Positions 26,976 to 36,653 of a DNA stretch of 64,000 bases are shown here, one piece after another (position 1 is the stretch's first letter; each line of letters begins with the position of its first letter). The DNA comes from Microthrixaceae bacterium. Lineage in GTDB: Bacteria; Actinomycetota; Acidimicrobiia; Acidimicrobiales; Poriferisodalaceae. The DNA is taken from the NCBI GenBank assembly GCA_011523825.1, contig WTFX01000008.1:37085-101084 (forward strand). Direction: 5' to 3'. The notes under the pieces were generated by a model. It ran no database searches, was not told the origin of the DNA, and was given only the letters and a program-made list of their open reading frames with translations. Made by a program: the position numbers and the translations under genes.

Positions 26976-27059
26976 GCCGCATTGTCGGCTCGAGCGGGCT
27001 GTTCCCGAGGCTTCGTCTCCGTGCTCGCAACATGGCAGCGCTGTGCGTGACTATCGTGC

Positions 27060-27071
27060 AGCCAATTGGCT
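27060..27071. promoter_or_regulatory. 12-base perfect palindrome before the ABC importer operon
   Basis: AGCCAATTGGCT is a perfect palindrome 50 bases before the GTG at 27122, just behind TATCGT (27052-27057), a possible -10. It may be an operator that controls the importer. I see no matching regulator gene next to it. Confidence 0.35.
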
Positions 27072-27121
27072 AGCGCCGTGGACTTCAGGGGGCGGCGCCT
27101 GATTCCTGGGAGGGCAATCTC

Positions 27122-28825
27122 GTGAGAGGGCCTACACGGCGTGTGATGCGCCTCATGATGGTGCTAGCGGCATTCGCGCTGGCAGCGAGCGCTTGCGGCG
27201 GCGGTGACGCGGACTCTGGATCCGGAACTGCATCGGCAACGACGGCGGCGTCGTCGACAGCTACGACCGCAGCGGCGACACCTGCGCCGGCGACGACGCA
27301 GGCGCAGACCCAGGTGACCATCGCCGCGGTGGAGCAGACCACCACGACCCAGGGCGCAGTGACGACGACAGCGGCGCCGATTCCTCCGCCCGAGGGCACG
27401 CTACGCATGGTGGAGTTCTCGCCGGTGACCAGCTTCAACCCGGCGGCGAGCCAGTCGGCCCAGAGCGCCTACCACTACCCGACCTACGACACGCTGACCC
27501 GCCAGCGCAACGACCTGAGCCTGGAGCCATCGTTGGCCACGTCGTGGACGCAGCCATCGCCGAATATCTGGCGTTTCACCGTGCGTGATGACGTGGTGTT
27601 CCACGATGGCGCCGAGTTCAACGCCCAAGTGGCAGTGGACAACATGCACTATCACGCCAACTTCCAGGGCAATCCGAACGCAGCGACGTGGGCGGCCTTT
27701 GTCGACGCCCGGGTGGTCGACGACACCACCTTCGATGTCGAGTTCTCGGTTCCGGCACCGCAGTTCCCGCTGGAGATGTCCATGGTGATGGGCATGATGA
27801 TCAGCCCCAATGCGCTCGACGGCCGCGATCTGACGCGTGATCCGCAGGGTTCGGGGCCATGGATCTGGTCCGACGCCGACAGCCAGGCCGGCGTGACCGA
27901 GGTGTACAACCTCAACCCGAACTACTGGAATCCGGCCGACCAAGGCGTCGAGACCGTGACGGTGACTGCCGTTCCCGACAACAATGCACGTTTGAATGCG
28001 CTGCTGACCGGCGAGGCCGACATCATGTCCACCACGCGTGACGCGCAGATCGATGCAGGCGTCGAAGCCGGGAACGTGCTGATTTCGGTGCCCAACTTCT
28101 TCGCCTACCTGCTCATCACCGACCGCACCGGCGAATTCGATTCTCCGCTGGGCGACGAGCGAGTGCGGCGAGCAATCCTGCTGTCGCTGGACCGCGATGC
28201 GTACGCCGATGCGATGCACTTCGGCAAGGCAGACAGCCTCGGCGGCATCTACCCGCCGGCGTTCAGCCAGTTCAACGTGCCCGAGCTGGACACCAAGTAC
28301 AGCTATGACCCCGAGGAGGCGCGGCGCCTGCTGGCCGAGGCCGGCTACCCCGACGGCGTCACCATCAAGATGCCGCTCATGCCGGCCATCAACCCGATTG
28401 TGGAGTTCGTGGTGCAGATGCTCGGCGCCTCAGGCATCACGGTCGAGATCATCCAGATCAACAACGGTGAGCTGGGCCCGGGTACCGCTACTGCACAATG
28501 GGGCATGACGTGGTTCCGCGACCTGCTGGTGCATCCGGCGCGTGACCTCGGAAAGTTCATGGGCGAGAGTGGCCGCTTCAACGCATTCCGCCTCGGCGAC
28601 CTCGACGACCTCGAGGACACGCTGGTGGATGCGCTCAATGCCCCATCCGTGGAGGCGGGTTACGAGCTGTACGCCGAGGTCATGGAGGGTCTGATCGACC
28701 GCGGTGTGGTGCTGCCGCTGGCTCACGGTGGCCAGAACGCCCTGTATGCCCCGTATGTCTCCGGCGTCACGCTGGGCCTGAACATGCAGGCGCCCATGCC
28801 GTACGGCGTCCGCCTCAACAACTAG
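27122..28825 (+). CDS. ABC importer, family 5 solute-binding lipoprotein (DppA/OppA type)
   Basis: A 567-residue secreted lipoprotein. The signal peptide ends in a lipobox with Cys25 (LAASAC); a 55-residue Thr/Ala-rich linker follows, then the binding domain with TYDTLTRQRNDLSLEPSLAT and RDDVVFHDGAEFNA, which define family 5. These proteins bind peptides, opines, nickel or sugars outside the membrane and hand them to DppBC-type permeases, here encoded next. GTG 27122 has a GGGAGG site. Two hairpins separate it from the permease gene, which would let the binding protein be made in excess. Confidence 0.93.
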   Translation: MRGPTRRVMRLMMVLAAFALAASACGGGDADSGSGTASATTAASSTATTAAATPAPATTQAQTQVTIAAVEQTTTTQGAVTTTAAPIPPPEGTLRMVEFSPVTSFNPAASQSAQSAYHYPTYDTLTRQRNDLSLEPSLATSWTQPSPNIWRFTVRDDVVFHDGAEFNAQVAVDNMHYHANFQGNPNAATWAAFVDARVVDDTTFDVEFSVPAPQFPLEMSMVMGMMISPNALDGRDLTRDPQGSGPWIWSDADSQAGVTEVYNLNPNYWNPADQGVETVTVTAVPDNNARLNALLTGEADIMSTTRDAQIDAGVEAGNVLISVPNFFAYLLITDRTGEFDSPLGDERVRRAILLSLDRDAYADAMHFGKADSLGGIYPPAFSQFNVPELDTKYSYDPEEARRLLAEAGYPDGVTIKMPLMPAINPIVEFVVQMLGASGITVEIIQINNGELGPGTATAQWGMTWFRDLLVHPARDLGKFMGESGRFNAFRLGDLDDLEDTLVDALNAPSVEAGYELYAEVMEGLIDRGVVLPLAHGGQNALYAPYVSGVTLGLNMQAPMPYGVRLNN

Positions 28826-28836
28826 GGGCGTCATAC

Positions 28837-28857
28837 CCGACGACCCCGAGTCGTCGG
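28837..28857 (+). terminator. hairpin after the solute-binding gene
   Basis: CCGACGA and TCGTCGG form seven perfect pairs around a 7-base loop, 12 bases after the stop and followed by a short TAGTTT. It could be a weak or leaky terminator. Confidence 0.5.
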
Positions 28858-28917
28858 CTAGTTTCCGCAGCCTTGACGACCACACCAAATGTGACCAGTC
28901 TCAGAATGGCGAACTGA

Positions 28918-28951
28918 CGTGGTGGCCGAGCCAACCGGTTCGGCCACCACG
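28918..28951 (+). terminator. 12-bp hairpin before the permease gene
   Basis: Bases 28918-28929 and 28940-28951 pair without mismatch (12 pairs, GC-rich) around ten bases, 29 bases before the permease GTG. There is no T-run behind it, so it may protect the 3' end of the upstream message or attenuate the operon instead of ending it fully. Confidence 0.5.
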
Positions 28952-28980
28952 CACGCCGCAGCAGCACAGGGGGGTGCTAG

Positions 28981-29925
28981 GTGTTTCGACTGCTGGTCAG
29001 CCGGATCCTCGCCGCAATCCCACTGATGCTGATGGTGGCCACGCTGGTTTTCTTCCTGGCCCAGCTCAATCCGGTCGACCCGGCAGCCACGATCATGGGC
29101 GACGACGCCGATCTCGAGTCGCTTGCACAGAAGCGCGCTGAGCTCGGCATCGACCGCCCGCTCGTAGTGCAGTACTGGGATTGGCTCAACAGCGCTGTAG
29201 TCGGCGACCTCGGCACCAACTGGTTCAACGGTGAGAAGATCACCACGGAGTTGCGCGATCGCATCCCGGTGACGCTGTCGATGGTGTTCGGATCGTTGAT
29301 CGTGGCGCTCGGCATCGGCAGCGCGTTCGGTGTGCTGGCAGCGCTCAAGGCCGGCAGATGGCCCGACCGCACCATCACCGTCGCTTCATCGCTGGGGCTC
29401 GCCGTGCCGAACTTCTGGATCGGCCTGGTGCTCGCGTACTACATCGGGGTGAAGCTGCAGTGGCTGCCGGCTATCTGGCCCACGACCCGACCGGAGACGT
29501 TCTTCGCATGGGTCGAAGCGCTGATCCTCCCGTGCGTGGCGCTGGGCATCTCCGCATCGGCGGCAATCGCCCGCCAGGCCCGCTCGTCGATGATCGGCGT
29601 GCTCCAGCGTGACTACGTGCGCACAGCGCTGGCCAAGGGACTTCCCGTCCGGCGTGTGGTGTCACGTCACGCCATTCGCAATGCGGCGATCCCGGTGGTG
29701 ACGCTGGCGGGCTTCCAGACGTCGGCGCTGATCGGCGGTTCGATCTTCGTGGAGTTCGTCTTTAACGTGCCGGGTCTCGGCAGGTTCGGCGTCGACGCGA
29801 TCTTGCGCCAGAACATGCCGGCTCTGCTCGGGTTCGTGATGGTCACTGCAGCAGTGGTGGTGGTCGTCAACATCGTGCTGGATCTCAGCTACGCCTGGCT
29901 GAACCCGAAGGTGAGGCCGGAATGA
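28981..29925 (+). CDS. ABC importer permease, DppB type
   Basis: A 314-residue inner-membrane permease with six predicted membrane segments, starting with FRLLVSRILAAIPLMLMVAT. The cytoplasmic EAA-like coupling loop reads DYVRTALAKGLPVRRVVSRH and contacts the ATPase. FNVPGLGRFGVDAI near the C terminus is typical of the dipeptide/oligopeptide permease group. GTG 28981 has a GGGGGG-rich site. It overlaps the next gene by four bases. Confidence 0.93.
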   Translation: MFRLLVSRILAAIPLMLMVATLVFFLAQLNPVDPAATIMGDDADLESLAQKRAELGIDRPLVVQYWDWLNSAVVGDLGTNWFNGEKITTELRDRIPVTLSMVFGSLIVALGIGSAFGVLAALKAGRWPDRTITVASSLGLAVPNFWIGLVLAYYIGVKLQWLPAIWPTTRPETFFAWVEALILPCVALGISASAAIARQARSSMIGVLQRDYVRTALAKGLPVRRVVSRHAIRNAAIPVVTLAGFQTSALIGGSIFVEFVFNVPGLGRFGVDAILRQNMPALLGFVMVTAAVVVVVNIVLDLSYAWLNPKVRPE

Positions 29926-31976
29926 GCGACACCTTGGCCGGACTGGGCGGCGCTGCCGATTCGGGTGACCTCAGCGGACAGACGCCGATGGCGCAGGAGT
30001 CGGCAACGCACGCCACTCGCAGCCGATTCTGGTCCCGCCTGTTGCGCAACAAAGTGGCTATGTCAGGCGCCGGCTACCTCGTCATCGTGGTGATTGCAGC
30101 GATCTTTGCCCCGTTGCTCACATCTCACGACGAGATCCTCGCGACCCGCTTCCAGGACATCCTGTTCAGCCCCGGCGAGGCGGGCTACCTGCTCGGCACC
30201 GACCACGTCGGTCGGGACATCCTGACCCGCATCTTCTTCGGGGCGCGCTATGCCCTGATCGCCGGTGTCGAAGCGGTGCTGGTGGCGCTGGTTATCGGCG
30301 TGCCGCTCGGATTGGCCATCGGCTACTTCCGCGGCTGGGCCGACCGCATCGCCATGCGGTTCGTGGAGATCGTCGTCGCCGTGCCTGCGGTCGTGATGGC
30401 GATGGCGATCATCACCGGGCTGGGCACGGGTCTCACCAATGCCATGCTGGCGATCGGCCTCGTGTTCTCGATGATCATCACCCGGTTGGTACGGGCCGAG
30501 GTCTTCGCTGCCCGCGAGGAGTTCTACGTCGACGGAGCGCGGGCATCCGGCGCAGGCGACCGGCGAGTGATGTGGCGTCACATCCTCCCCAATGTTGCGC
30601 CGCCGCTCATCGTGCAGACCACCCTGCTGTTCGCCCAGGCGGTCCTGGCCGAGGCAGCCCTCAGCTTCCTCGGGATCGGTGCCGACGCCACGCAGGCGAG
30701 CTGGGGAAGGATGCTGCGCGATGCCGAGATCAGCATCGATCGCACGATCTGGCCGGCCATCCCGCCGGGTATCGCCATCTTCCTCACCGTGGTGGCATTC
30801 AACATCTTCGGCGACGGTCTGCGCGATGCGTTTGCCCGCGAGGCCCGTGGCGGGCGAGTGGGTGTGGGCGACGTCATCGCCAAAGAGCGCAGCGCGGCCG
30901 CCCCGCCTCGGCCGCCCGGCGGCACCGACGACCCCCTGCTCAGCCTGCGAGGGTTGGACATCGTCTTCCCCAAGCCGGGCGAAGGCACCGACATGACCGT
31001 CGTGCGCAACGTGAACCTCGACATCGGCCGGGGCGAGGTGATGGCGCTGGTGGGCGAGTCGGGCTCGGGCAAGACGATCACCGGTCTGTCGCTGATGGGT
31101 TTGGTGCCCGACCCCGGCCAGGCCAGCGCAGAGTCGATCATGCTCGACGGCCGCGAACTGGTCCGCATGGACTTCGACGACCTGCGCCACATCCGGGGCC
31201 GCGAGATCGGGATCATCTTCCAGGAGCCCTCAGCCGCGCTGAACCCTGCGTACACCGTGGGCCGGCAGGTGGCGGAACCGTTGCGGGTGCATCTCGACAT
31301 GACCCGCAAGCAGGCCCGCGAGCGAGTCATCGAGCTGTTCGCCGAGGTCGGCATTCCCGACCCGCACAAGCGCATCGACGCCTACCCGCACCAATTCTCG
31401 GGCGGCATGGCGCAGCGGGTGATGATCGCCATGGCCCTGTCATGCGAGCCGAAGCTGCTCATCGCAGACGAGCCCACCACGGCGCTGGACGTCACCGTGC
31501 AGGGTCAGATGCTCGATCTCATCGGCGATCTTGCACGCAGCCGGGGTGTCTCGGTACTGCTGATCACCCATGACCTCGGCGTAGTGGCCGATCTGGCAGA
31601 TCGAGTGGCCGTGATGTACGCCGGTGAGATCGTGGAGACCGGCCGGCTCGCGGATGTCTTCGCCTCGCCTCGCCATCCCTACACCGAGGGGCTGATCGCG
31701 GCGATTCCCCGCAACGAACCCCGGGTCGGCGACCTGCCGACGATCCCGGGTGTGGTGCCCCCGCCGTGGGAATGGCCGGACCGTTGCCACTTCGCCGACC
31801 GTTGTCCCTACGAGGCGATCGAATGCCGCCGGGGGCCAGTCGAGCTGCGGCCCTTGGGCGCATCGCTCACCCGTTGCGAGCGCAGCCACGAACTCGAGCT
31901 GCAAGGCGTGCAGCGATCCGCAGTCGTGGGCATCGCCGGGTGGGAGCAACCCAGCGAGGAGGGTGAGCCGACGTGA
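29922..31976 (+). CDS. fused ABC permease (DppC type) and ATPase (DppD type)
   Basis: One 684-residue chain joins two proteins that are usually separate. Residues about 40-305 are a DppC-type permease with six membrane segments, [20 protein letters not shown] and the coupling loop around [17 protein letters not shown]. Residues about 335-684 are an ATPase with Walker A GESGSGKT (near 378), signature FSGGMAQR, Walker B LLIADEPT and the oligopeptide-transporter C-terminal cysteine cluster around [15 protein letters not shown]. No stop or frameshift lies at the junction near residue 320. The fusion fixes a 1:1 ratio of permease and ATPase. It starts on ATGA overlapping the previous gene. Confidence 0.93.
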   Translation: MSDTLAGLGGAADSGDLSGQTPMAQESATHATRSRFWSRLLRNKVAMSGAGYLVIVVIAAIFAPLLTSHDEILATRFQDILFSPGEAGYLLGTDHVGRDILTRIFFGARYALIAGVEAVLVALVIGVPLGLAIGYFRGWADRIAMRFVEIVVAVPAVVMAMAIITGLGTGLTNAMLAIGLVFSMIITRLVRAEVFAAREEFYVDGARASGAGDRRVMWRHILPNVAPPLIVQTTLLFAQAVLAEAALSFLGIGADATQASWGRMLRDAEISIDRTIWPAIPPGIAIFLTVVAFNIFGDGLRDAFAREARGGRVGVGDVIAKERSAAAPPRPPGGTDDPLLSLRGLDIVFPKPGEGTDMTVVRNVNLDIGRGEVMALVGESGSGKTITGLSLMGLVPDPGQASAESIMLDGRELVRMDFDDLRHIRGREIGIIFQEPSAALNPAYTVGRQVAEPLRVHLDMTRKQARERVIELFAEVGIPDPHKRIDAYPHQFSGGMAQRVMIAMALSCEPKLLIADEPTTALDVTVQGQMLDLIGDLARSRGVSVLLITHDLGVVADLADRVAVMYAGEIVETGRLADVFASPRHPYTEGLIAAIPRNEPRVGDLPTIPGVVPPPWEWPDRCHFADRCPYEAIECRRGPVELRPLGASLTRCERSHELELQGVQRSAVVGIAGWEQPSEEGEPT

Positions 31977-33049
31977 GCGAGCCACTCCTCGACATCGACG
32001 ATCTGACGATTGTGTTCGGTGGCGGGCGCGGTGCGTTGCCGTGGCAACGCTTGCCTGACGTGCGGGCGGTCCAGCACGTATCGCTGAAGATCGACGCCGG
32101 CGACACGCTGGGGCTCGTGGGGGAATCCGGATCAGGCAAGACCACCCTCGGCCGCGCCGTGCTTCGCTTCCTGCGGCCTCAGAGCGGCTCCATCCGACTC
32201 GGCGACTTCGATGTCACCGGATTCGGTCGTCGCGTGCCCACCGAGTACCGCAAGACCGTGCAGGTGGTGTTCCAAGACCCGGTCGGATCGCTGAACCCCT
32301 CGATGTTGGTGGGTGCGATCATCGCCGAACCCCTGCGCATCCACTTCGACATGGACTCGCGTGCTGCGCGAGAGCGGGCCGGCGAGCTGCTCGAGCAGGT
32401 CGGTTTGCAACGCCATCACCTCGACCGCTACCCCCATGAATTCTCGGGCGGTCAGCGTCAGCGGATCGCCGTCGCCCGCGCCTTGGCAACCGAGCCGGAT
32501 CTGCTGGTGCTCGACGAGCCGGTCTCGGCGCTCGACGTGTCCACCCAGAGCCAGGTCATCAACCTGCTGGAGCGGCTGCAGCGCGAGACCGGCGCGGCAT
32601 ACCTGTTCATTGCGCACGACCTTGCAGTCGTGCGTCACACGTGCCATCGCATCGCGGTCATGTACCACAGCCGGATCGTCGAGCTGGGCGACTCCGATGA
32701 CATCTGCGAACGCCCGGCGCACCCGTACACCGAGCTGCTGCTGGCCTCGATTCCCGATCCTGACCCGGCCGTGCAGCACCTCAAGTCGCAACGGCGGCGC
32801 GAGCTGGCCCAAGGCGTGGCTGGCGCCAGCGGCAGGGCACCAACGAACAGCTGCCCATTCGCCGAACGGTGCCCGCACGCCATGGAAGTGTGCTGGGAGT
32901 CGTTTCCCGAACCGGTGCCGACTGCCACGGGTGGGACCGTGTGGTGCCACCTGCACACGACGGGACCCAGGCTTGGCGGCCGTCCTGTGAGCGAGCTGGC
33001 AACCGATGCTCAGTTAGCTGAAGCGCCGGCGGCTGCAGCCGATGGCTGA
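31973..33049 (+). CDS. ABC importer ATPase, DppF type
   Basis: A 358-residue ATPase with Walker [10 protein letters not shown]-loop VVFQDP, signature FSGGQRQR, Walker B LLVLDEPVSALD and switch His in FIAHDLAVV. The C-terminal CPFAERCPHAMEVC region is the oligopeptide-transporter signature that can hold an iron-sulfur cluster. It pairs with the ATPase half of the preceding fusion protein. GTG 31973 overlaps the stop before it (GTGA), and its own end overlaps the sulfatase start by eight bases. Confidence 0.93.
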   Translation: MSEPLLDIDDLTIVFGGGRGALPWQRLPDVRAVQHVSLKIDAGDTLGLVGESGSGKTTLGRAVLRFLRPQSGSIRLGDFDVTGFGRRVPTEYRKTVQVVFQDPVGSLNPSMLVGAIIAEPLRIHFDMDSRAARERAGELLEQVGLQRHHLDRYPHEFSGGQRQRIAVARALATEPDLLVLDEPVSALDVSTQSQVINLLERLQRETGAAYLFIAHDLAVVRHTCHRIAVMYHSRIVELGDSDDICERPAHPYTELLLASIPDPDPAVQHLKSQRRRELAQGVAGASGRAPTNSCPFAERCPHAMEVCWESFPEPVPTATGGTVWCHLHTTGPRLGGRPVSELATDAQLAEAPAAAADG

Positions 33050-34415
33050 GCAATCCGGCGCTGAGCGGCGCCGCCCGAACATCCTGTTCGTGTTCGTTGA
33101 CAATCTCGGATACGGCGAGCTGGGCTGCTACGGCGGGGGAGCGGTGCGCGGTGTTCCGACACCCAACATCGACCGTCTGGCCGCAGAGGGCGTGCGCCTC
33201 ACCAACATGAACATGGAGGCGCAATGCACGCCGTCCCGCTCTGCAGTGATGACCGGTCGCCTCCCGATCCGCTCGGGCACCGTCCGCATACCGCTGCCAG
33301 GCCAGCCCAGCGGATTGACACGCTGGGAGGTCACCCTGGCGGAGCTCGTGTCTTCGGTGGGCTACCGCTGTGCGCACTTCGGCAAGTGGCATCTCGGCGA
33401 CGGACCGGGTCGCCAGCCCCACGAACGCGGTTTCGACGAGTGGTGGGGCCTCGCTGAGACACATGACTCATCGTTGTGGTCGACCGCTGCCGGCTACGAC
33501 CCCGAGATCGTCCCACCAGAGCGGCTCCTTGAGGGTCGGAGAGGCGAGGCTTCCGTGGCGGTGGCCGACTACGACGCCGCTGCGCGGGCTCTCTTCGATG
33601 CTGAGGTCTTCGAGCGGGGCGAGAGCTTCATGCGGCGATGTGTTGCCGAGGAACAGCCATTCTTCCTGTATCTGCCCCTGGCGTTCCCGCACTTCCCGAC
33701 GCTGCCGCACCCTGACTACGCCGGGGCCACAGGGCTCGGCGACTTTGCGGACGCGTTCCGGGAGACCGACGACCGCGTCGGCCATCTTGTCGGGGTGCTC
33801 GACGAGCTGGGCATTGCAGGCGACACCCTGGTGATCTTCACGAGCGACAACGGCGCGGAAGACGTTCTGCCGTGGCGGGGCTGGACCGGCCCGTGGGGCG
33901 GCTCGTACTTCACCGCTATGGAGGGAAGCCTGCGGGTGCCCTTCATTGCACGCTGGCTAGGCAGGATCCCGGCGGGAGGCATGAGCAACGAACTGGCGCA
34001 CGCCACCGACATCTTCACCACGTTGGCAACCCTGGCGGGGGCCGACCTTCCCGACGACCGGCCCATCGACGGCATCGACCTGATGCCGCTGCTGGACGCC
34101 ACGTCAGATCGCTCGGGACGCGAGTCGGTGCTGTGTTTCGTGGCTGATCGGTTGCACGCGGTGAAGTGGCGCAACTGGAAGCTGCACTTCATCTGGCAGG
34201 AGTTCATGGGTGATCCGCCCGTCGAATTGAGCATCCCGCGGGCGTTCAACCTCTACGACGACCCTCGTGAGCGTCACGATGTGTTCCTGCCCTCGAACAC
34301 CTGGGTGCAACGGCCCGTGATGGCCGCAGTTGCCGAATTCTGGGACAGCGTCGCCGCCCATCCTCTGATCCCGGTAGGTACCGCTGATCCGTACGAACCC
34401 CCGGGGTCGGAGTGA
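33042..34415 (+). CDS. type I sulfatase, short form
   Basis: A 457-residue formylglycine sulfatase with the modification site Cys62 in CTPSRSAVMTGR, metal ligands around VFVDNLGYGE and later TSDNGAEDV. Its length is normal for the family, and it is not closely related to the two long sulfatases in the window. No signal peptide is seen, so a sulfated compound would be imported first. The start overlaps the importer ATPase by eight bases, which argues that the importer brings in a sulfated substrate; this is inference from position. Confidence 0.93.
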   Translation: MAEQSGAERRRPNILFVFVDNLGYGELGCYGGGAVRGVPTPNIDRLAAEGVRLTNMNMEAQCTPSRSAVMTGRLPIRSGTVRIPLPGQPSGLTRWEVTLAELVSSVGYRCAHFGKWHLGDGPGRQPHERGFDEWWGLAETHDSSLWSTAAGYDPEIVPPERLLEGRRGEASVAVADYDAAARALFDAEVFERGESFMRRCVAEEQPFFLYLPLAFPHFPTLPHPDYAGATGLGDFADAFRETDDRVGHLVGVLDELGIAGDTLVIFTSDNGAEDVLPWRGWTGPWGGSYFTAMEGSLRVPFIARWLGRIPAGGMSNELAHATDIFTTLATLAGADLPDDRPIDGIDLMPLLDATSDRSGRESVLCFVADRLHAVKWRNWKLHFIWQEFMGDPPVELSIPRAFNLYDDPRERHDVFLPSNTWVQRPVMAAVAEFWDSVAAHPLIPVGTADPYEPPGSE

Positions 34416-34434
34416 CGAGCAGAGGCATGCCTGC

Positions 34435-35739
34435 ATGAATGCGCCTGCCAATGCTGGTGATCCTGATTCGGGCGACGGAATCCTGGCCGGGATCAACGTG
34501 GTGGAGTTCGCCCAGAATGCGGCAATCCCGCACTGCGGCCGGCTGCTGGCGGGCATGGGCGCAGAGGTCGTCAAAGTCGAGCCGCCCGGCGGCGATGCCA
34601 TGCGCTCGCTTGCGTCGCTCGCGCCGATGGAGGCGAAGGCCTACGCCCTCATCAATCCGGGCAAACGGGCGATGGTGCTCGACCTGCGCCATCCCGATTC
34701 AGCGGCGGTCGTCGACCGGCTCTTCGCGTGGGCGGATGTGGCGCTGGTGGCCTTCAAGCCGGGTGACCTCAAGCGGTATGGCATCGACTTCGAGCACGCG
34801 GCGGCGGTTAACCCGCAGCTCGTCTACCTCGCGCACACCGCGTTCGGGCCGGAGGGCTCCGATGCCCACCTCGGCGGGTACGACGTGCTGGTACAGGCCC
34901 GCAGCGGCGCCGGCTTCATCATGAATCGGGCTGAGCACGGCGTGCCGTCAGCGACCCGACCCGCAGTGAACGACTTCGGCACCGGCATGGTCTCGGCGCT
35001 GGGCGTGGTGGCCGCGCTGCGCCACCGCGACCTGACCGGCAAGGGTCAGCGGGTCGACAGCTCGTTGCTGGGCACGGCGATGTCGCTCGCAACGCCGATG
35101 ATCGGCGACTTCGAGAACGATGCCGAAGTGCTGGCCGAGCTGAAGCAGGATCTGGCGGCAGCCCGGGCTGCTGGCGTGGACTTCGTCGACCAGCGGCGCA
35201 TCTACGAGGACCGGATCATTCCCGGCGCGGGCACGTTCCGGATCTACTTCCGCACCTACATGACGGCAGACGGGATGATCACCGTGGCAGGTCTGAGCCC
35301 GGCGCTGCGGGACAAGTTTCACGAGGTGACCGGCTTGCCGAGAGTCGACCTTCGCCGGCCTGATACGGAGGAATTCACAGACCTCGTTGACGCTGCCGAG
35401 ACGCTATTCCGGACTCGCACCACTGCTGAGTGGCTGGCCGCGTTGCGCGCCGTCGAGTTCCCATGCGGGCCGTACCACATGCCTTATGAGGCGCTGGAAG
35501 ACGAGCAAGTCCGCGCCAACGACTACGCGGTGGACATCGAGCACCCGGCCTTCGGGCGTTACACCACCTCGGGCATGCCGCTGCGTTTCAGCGAGGCTGC
35601 GAGTCCGACGCTCGGGGCGTCGCCGCAGTATGGGGAGCACACGCGCGAGGTGCTCGCCGAGATCGGCATCGACCAGTCTGAGATCGACCGCTTGGTCACC
35701 GAGTCTGTGGTTGCCGACGAGCCACCGCCGAGCGGCTGA
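34435..35739 (+). CDS. CaiB/BaiF family (class III) CoA transferase
   Basis: A 434-residue class III CoA transferase. INVVEFAQNAAIP, GMGAEVVKVEPPGGD and VLDLRHPDS are standard motifs, and Asp180 in AVNDFGTG is the likely catalytic residue that forms the aspartyl-CoA anhydride. It is somewhat longer than the usual 390-410 residues, with extra sequence around 235-265. It is the last gene of the importer/sulfatase run, after a 19-base gap, and may activate the imported acid. Confidence 0.9.
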   Translation: MNAPANAGDPDSGDGILAGINVVEFAQNAAIPHCGRLLAGMGAEVVKVEPPGGDAMRSLASLAPMEAKAYALINPGKRAMVLDLRHPDSAAVVDRLFAWADVALVAFKPGDLKRYGIDFEHAAAVNPQLVYLAHTAFGPEGSDAHLGGYDVLVQARSGAGFIMNRAEHGVPSATRPAVNDFGTGMVSALGVVAALRHRDLTGKGQRVDSSLLGTAMSLATPMIGDFENDAEVLAELKQDLAAARAAGVDFVDQRRIYEDRIIPGAGTFRIYFRTYMTADGMITVAGLSPALRDKFHEVTGLPRVDLRRPDTEEFTDLVDAAETLFRTRTTAEWLAALRAVEFPCGPYHMPYEALEDEQVRANDYAVDIEHPAFGRYTTSGMPLRFSEAASPTLGASPQYGEHTREVLAEIGIDQSEIDRLVTESVVADEPPPSG

Positions 35740-35785
35740 TCCCTCCCGCCGCGACGCTGCCCTTCGCGGATTCGGCGGTCGTCAA

Positions 35786-36181
35786 TCAGACCGCCGGTCC
35801 GAGGCCGTCGATCTTCCAGAAGGTGCGCTTGGCGGCGACTCGGCCGTCTCGCAGCGGGTACAGGTCCACGGCGTGCGAGCGGAACTTCTCACCCCGTGAA
35901 TCGGTGCCCGACACGACGAACGTCTGCACGATCAGATCGTCGCCGGCCATGCGCTCGTCGACGTCTTCATAGGTGACGCCGCTCCACTCGAGCTTGCGTC
36001 GGCGGAACTCCTCGGCCATGGCCGAGGGACCTCGGAGCACACTGCCAGCCGGCTCATCTGGAGACGCTCCGGCGTGCAGCTCCCACACAAAGTCCTCGGT
36101 GACTGTTCTCGCCAAGCCCTCCGCATCACAACGGAACATGGCCCGTTTGAAGTCTGCGAAGAATGCCGGCAGCTCGTCCAT
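35786..36181 (-). CDS. SnoaL/NTF2-like protein
   Basis: A 131-residue protein with the NTF2-like cone fold: an N-terminal helix ELPAFFADFKRAMFRCDAEGLA, the TEDFVWEL strand and the C-terminal FRSHAVDLYPLRDGRVA segment. Such proteins are small cyclases, isomerases or binding proteins; no function can be assigned. I start it at the ATG at 36181, since a longer frame would reach toward the divergent RidA gene. Confidence 0.75.
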   Translation of the reverse strand: MDELPAFFADFKRAMFRCDAEGLARTVTEDFVWELHAGASPDEPAGSVLRGPSAMAEEFRRRKLEWSGVTYEDVDERMAGDDLIVQTFVVSGTDSRGEKFRSHAVDLYPLRDGRVAAKRTFWKIDGLGPAV

Positions 36182-36244
36182 GGGACGATCCTGCCACGAT
36201 GCGCCGCCGCCAGCACTGGTGCGATTCGCATTCGGCGCCACGGT

Positions 36245-36250
36245 TAGTCT
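36245..36250 (+). promoter_or_regulatory. -10 box of a predicted leaderless transcript
   Basis: TAGTCT fits TANNNT and ends six bases before the RidA-family ATG at 36257. No ribosome site is present before that ATG. Confidence 0.4.
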
Positions 36251-36256
36251 CCGGCC

Positions 36257-36646
36257 ATGGTCGGCAAAGTCATTCGTTCAGAAGCGCTCATCGAGACACA
36301 CCCGGTTCCGGAGCTGATCCGGAGCGGGGCGTTTGCTCCGGCGGTCAGGGCCGGGCCGTCGATCTATGTCTCGGGCTGCATCGCCAACGATCTCAGCAAG
36401 TCCATGGGCGGGCAGACCGAGGAGATCTTCGACTACATACAGCTGGCGCTGGCCGAAGAGGGCTTCTCGATGGCCGATGTGGTGAAGCTGCAGGCGTTAA
36501 TCACCGATATCGACCAGTACGGCGAGTACAGCGCATCTCGCAAGAAGTACTTCCCCGACGAGCCGCCGGCGAGCACCACCGTGATCGCCGGCATCATCAT
36601 CCCCGGCGCCCTCATCGAGATCGAGGCAGTCGCCTACAAGGAATAG
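36257..36646 (+). CDS. RidA-family (YjgF/YER057c/UK114) protein
   Basis: A 129-residue RidA-fold protein that would form a trimer. The fold signatures VRAGPSIYVSGCIAND, MADVVKLQALITDI and PASTTVIAGIIIPGALIEIEAVA are clear. Canonical RidA hydrolyses reactive enamines and imines; its key Arg (in NxPxARxxV) corresponds here to SASRKKYFPDEPPAST without that Arg, so this is probably a non-archetypal Rid subfamily member with a different activity. Confidence 0.85.
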   Translation: MVGKVIRSEALIETHPVPELIRSGAFAPAVRAGPSIYVSGCIANDLSKSMGGQTEEIFDYIQLALAEEGFSMADVVKLQALITDIDQYGEYSASRKKYFPDEPPASTTVIAGIIIPGALIEIEAVAYKE

Positions 36647-36653
36647 GTCGGGC

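Noticed and set aside
36257..36646. RidA-family gene as true enamine/imine deaminase RidA
   Set aside because: The Arg that marks archetypal RidA is not visible in the expected motif, so no gene symbol was given.
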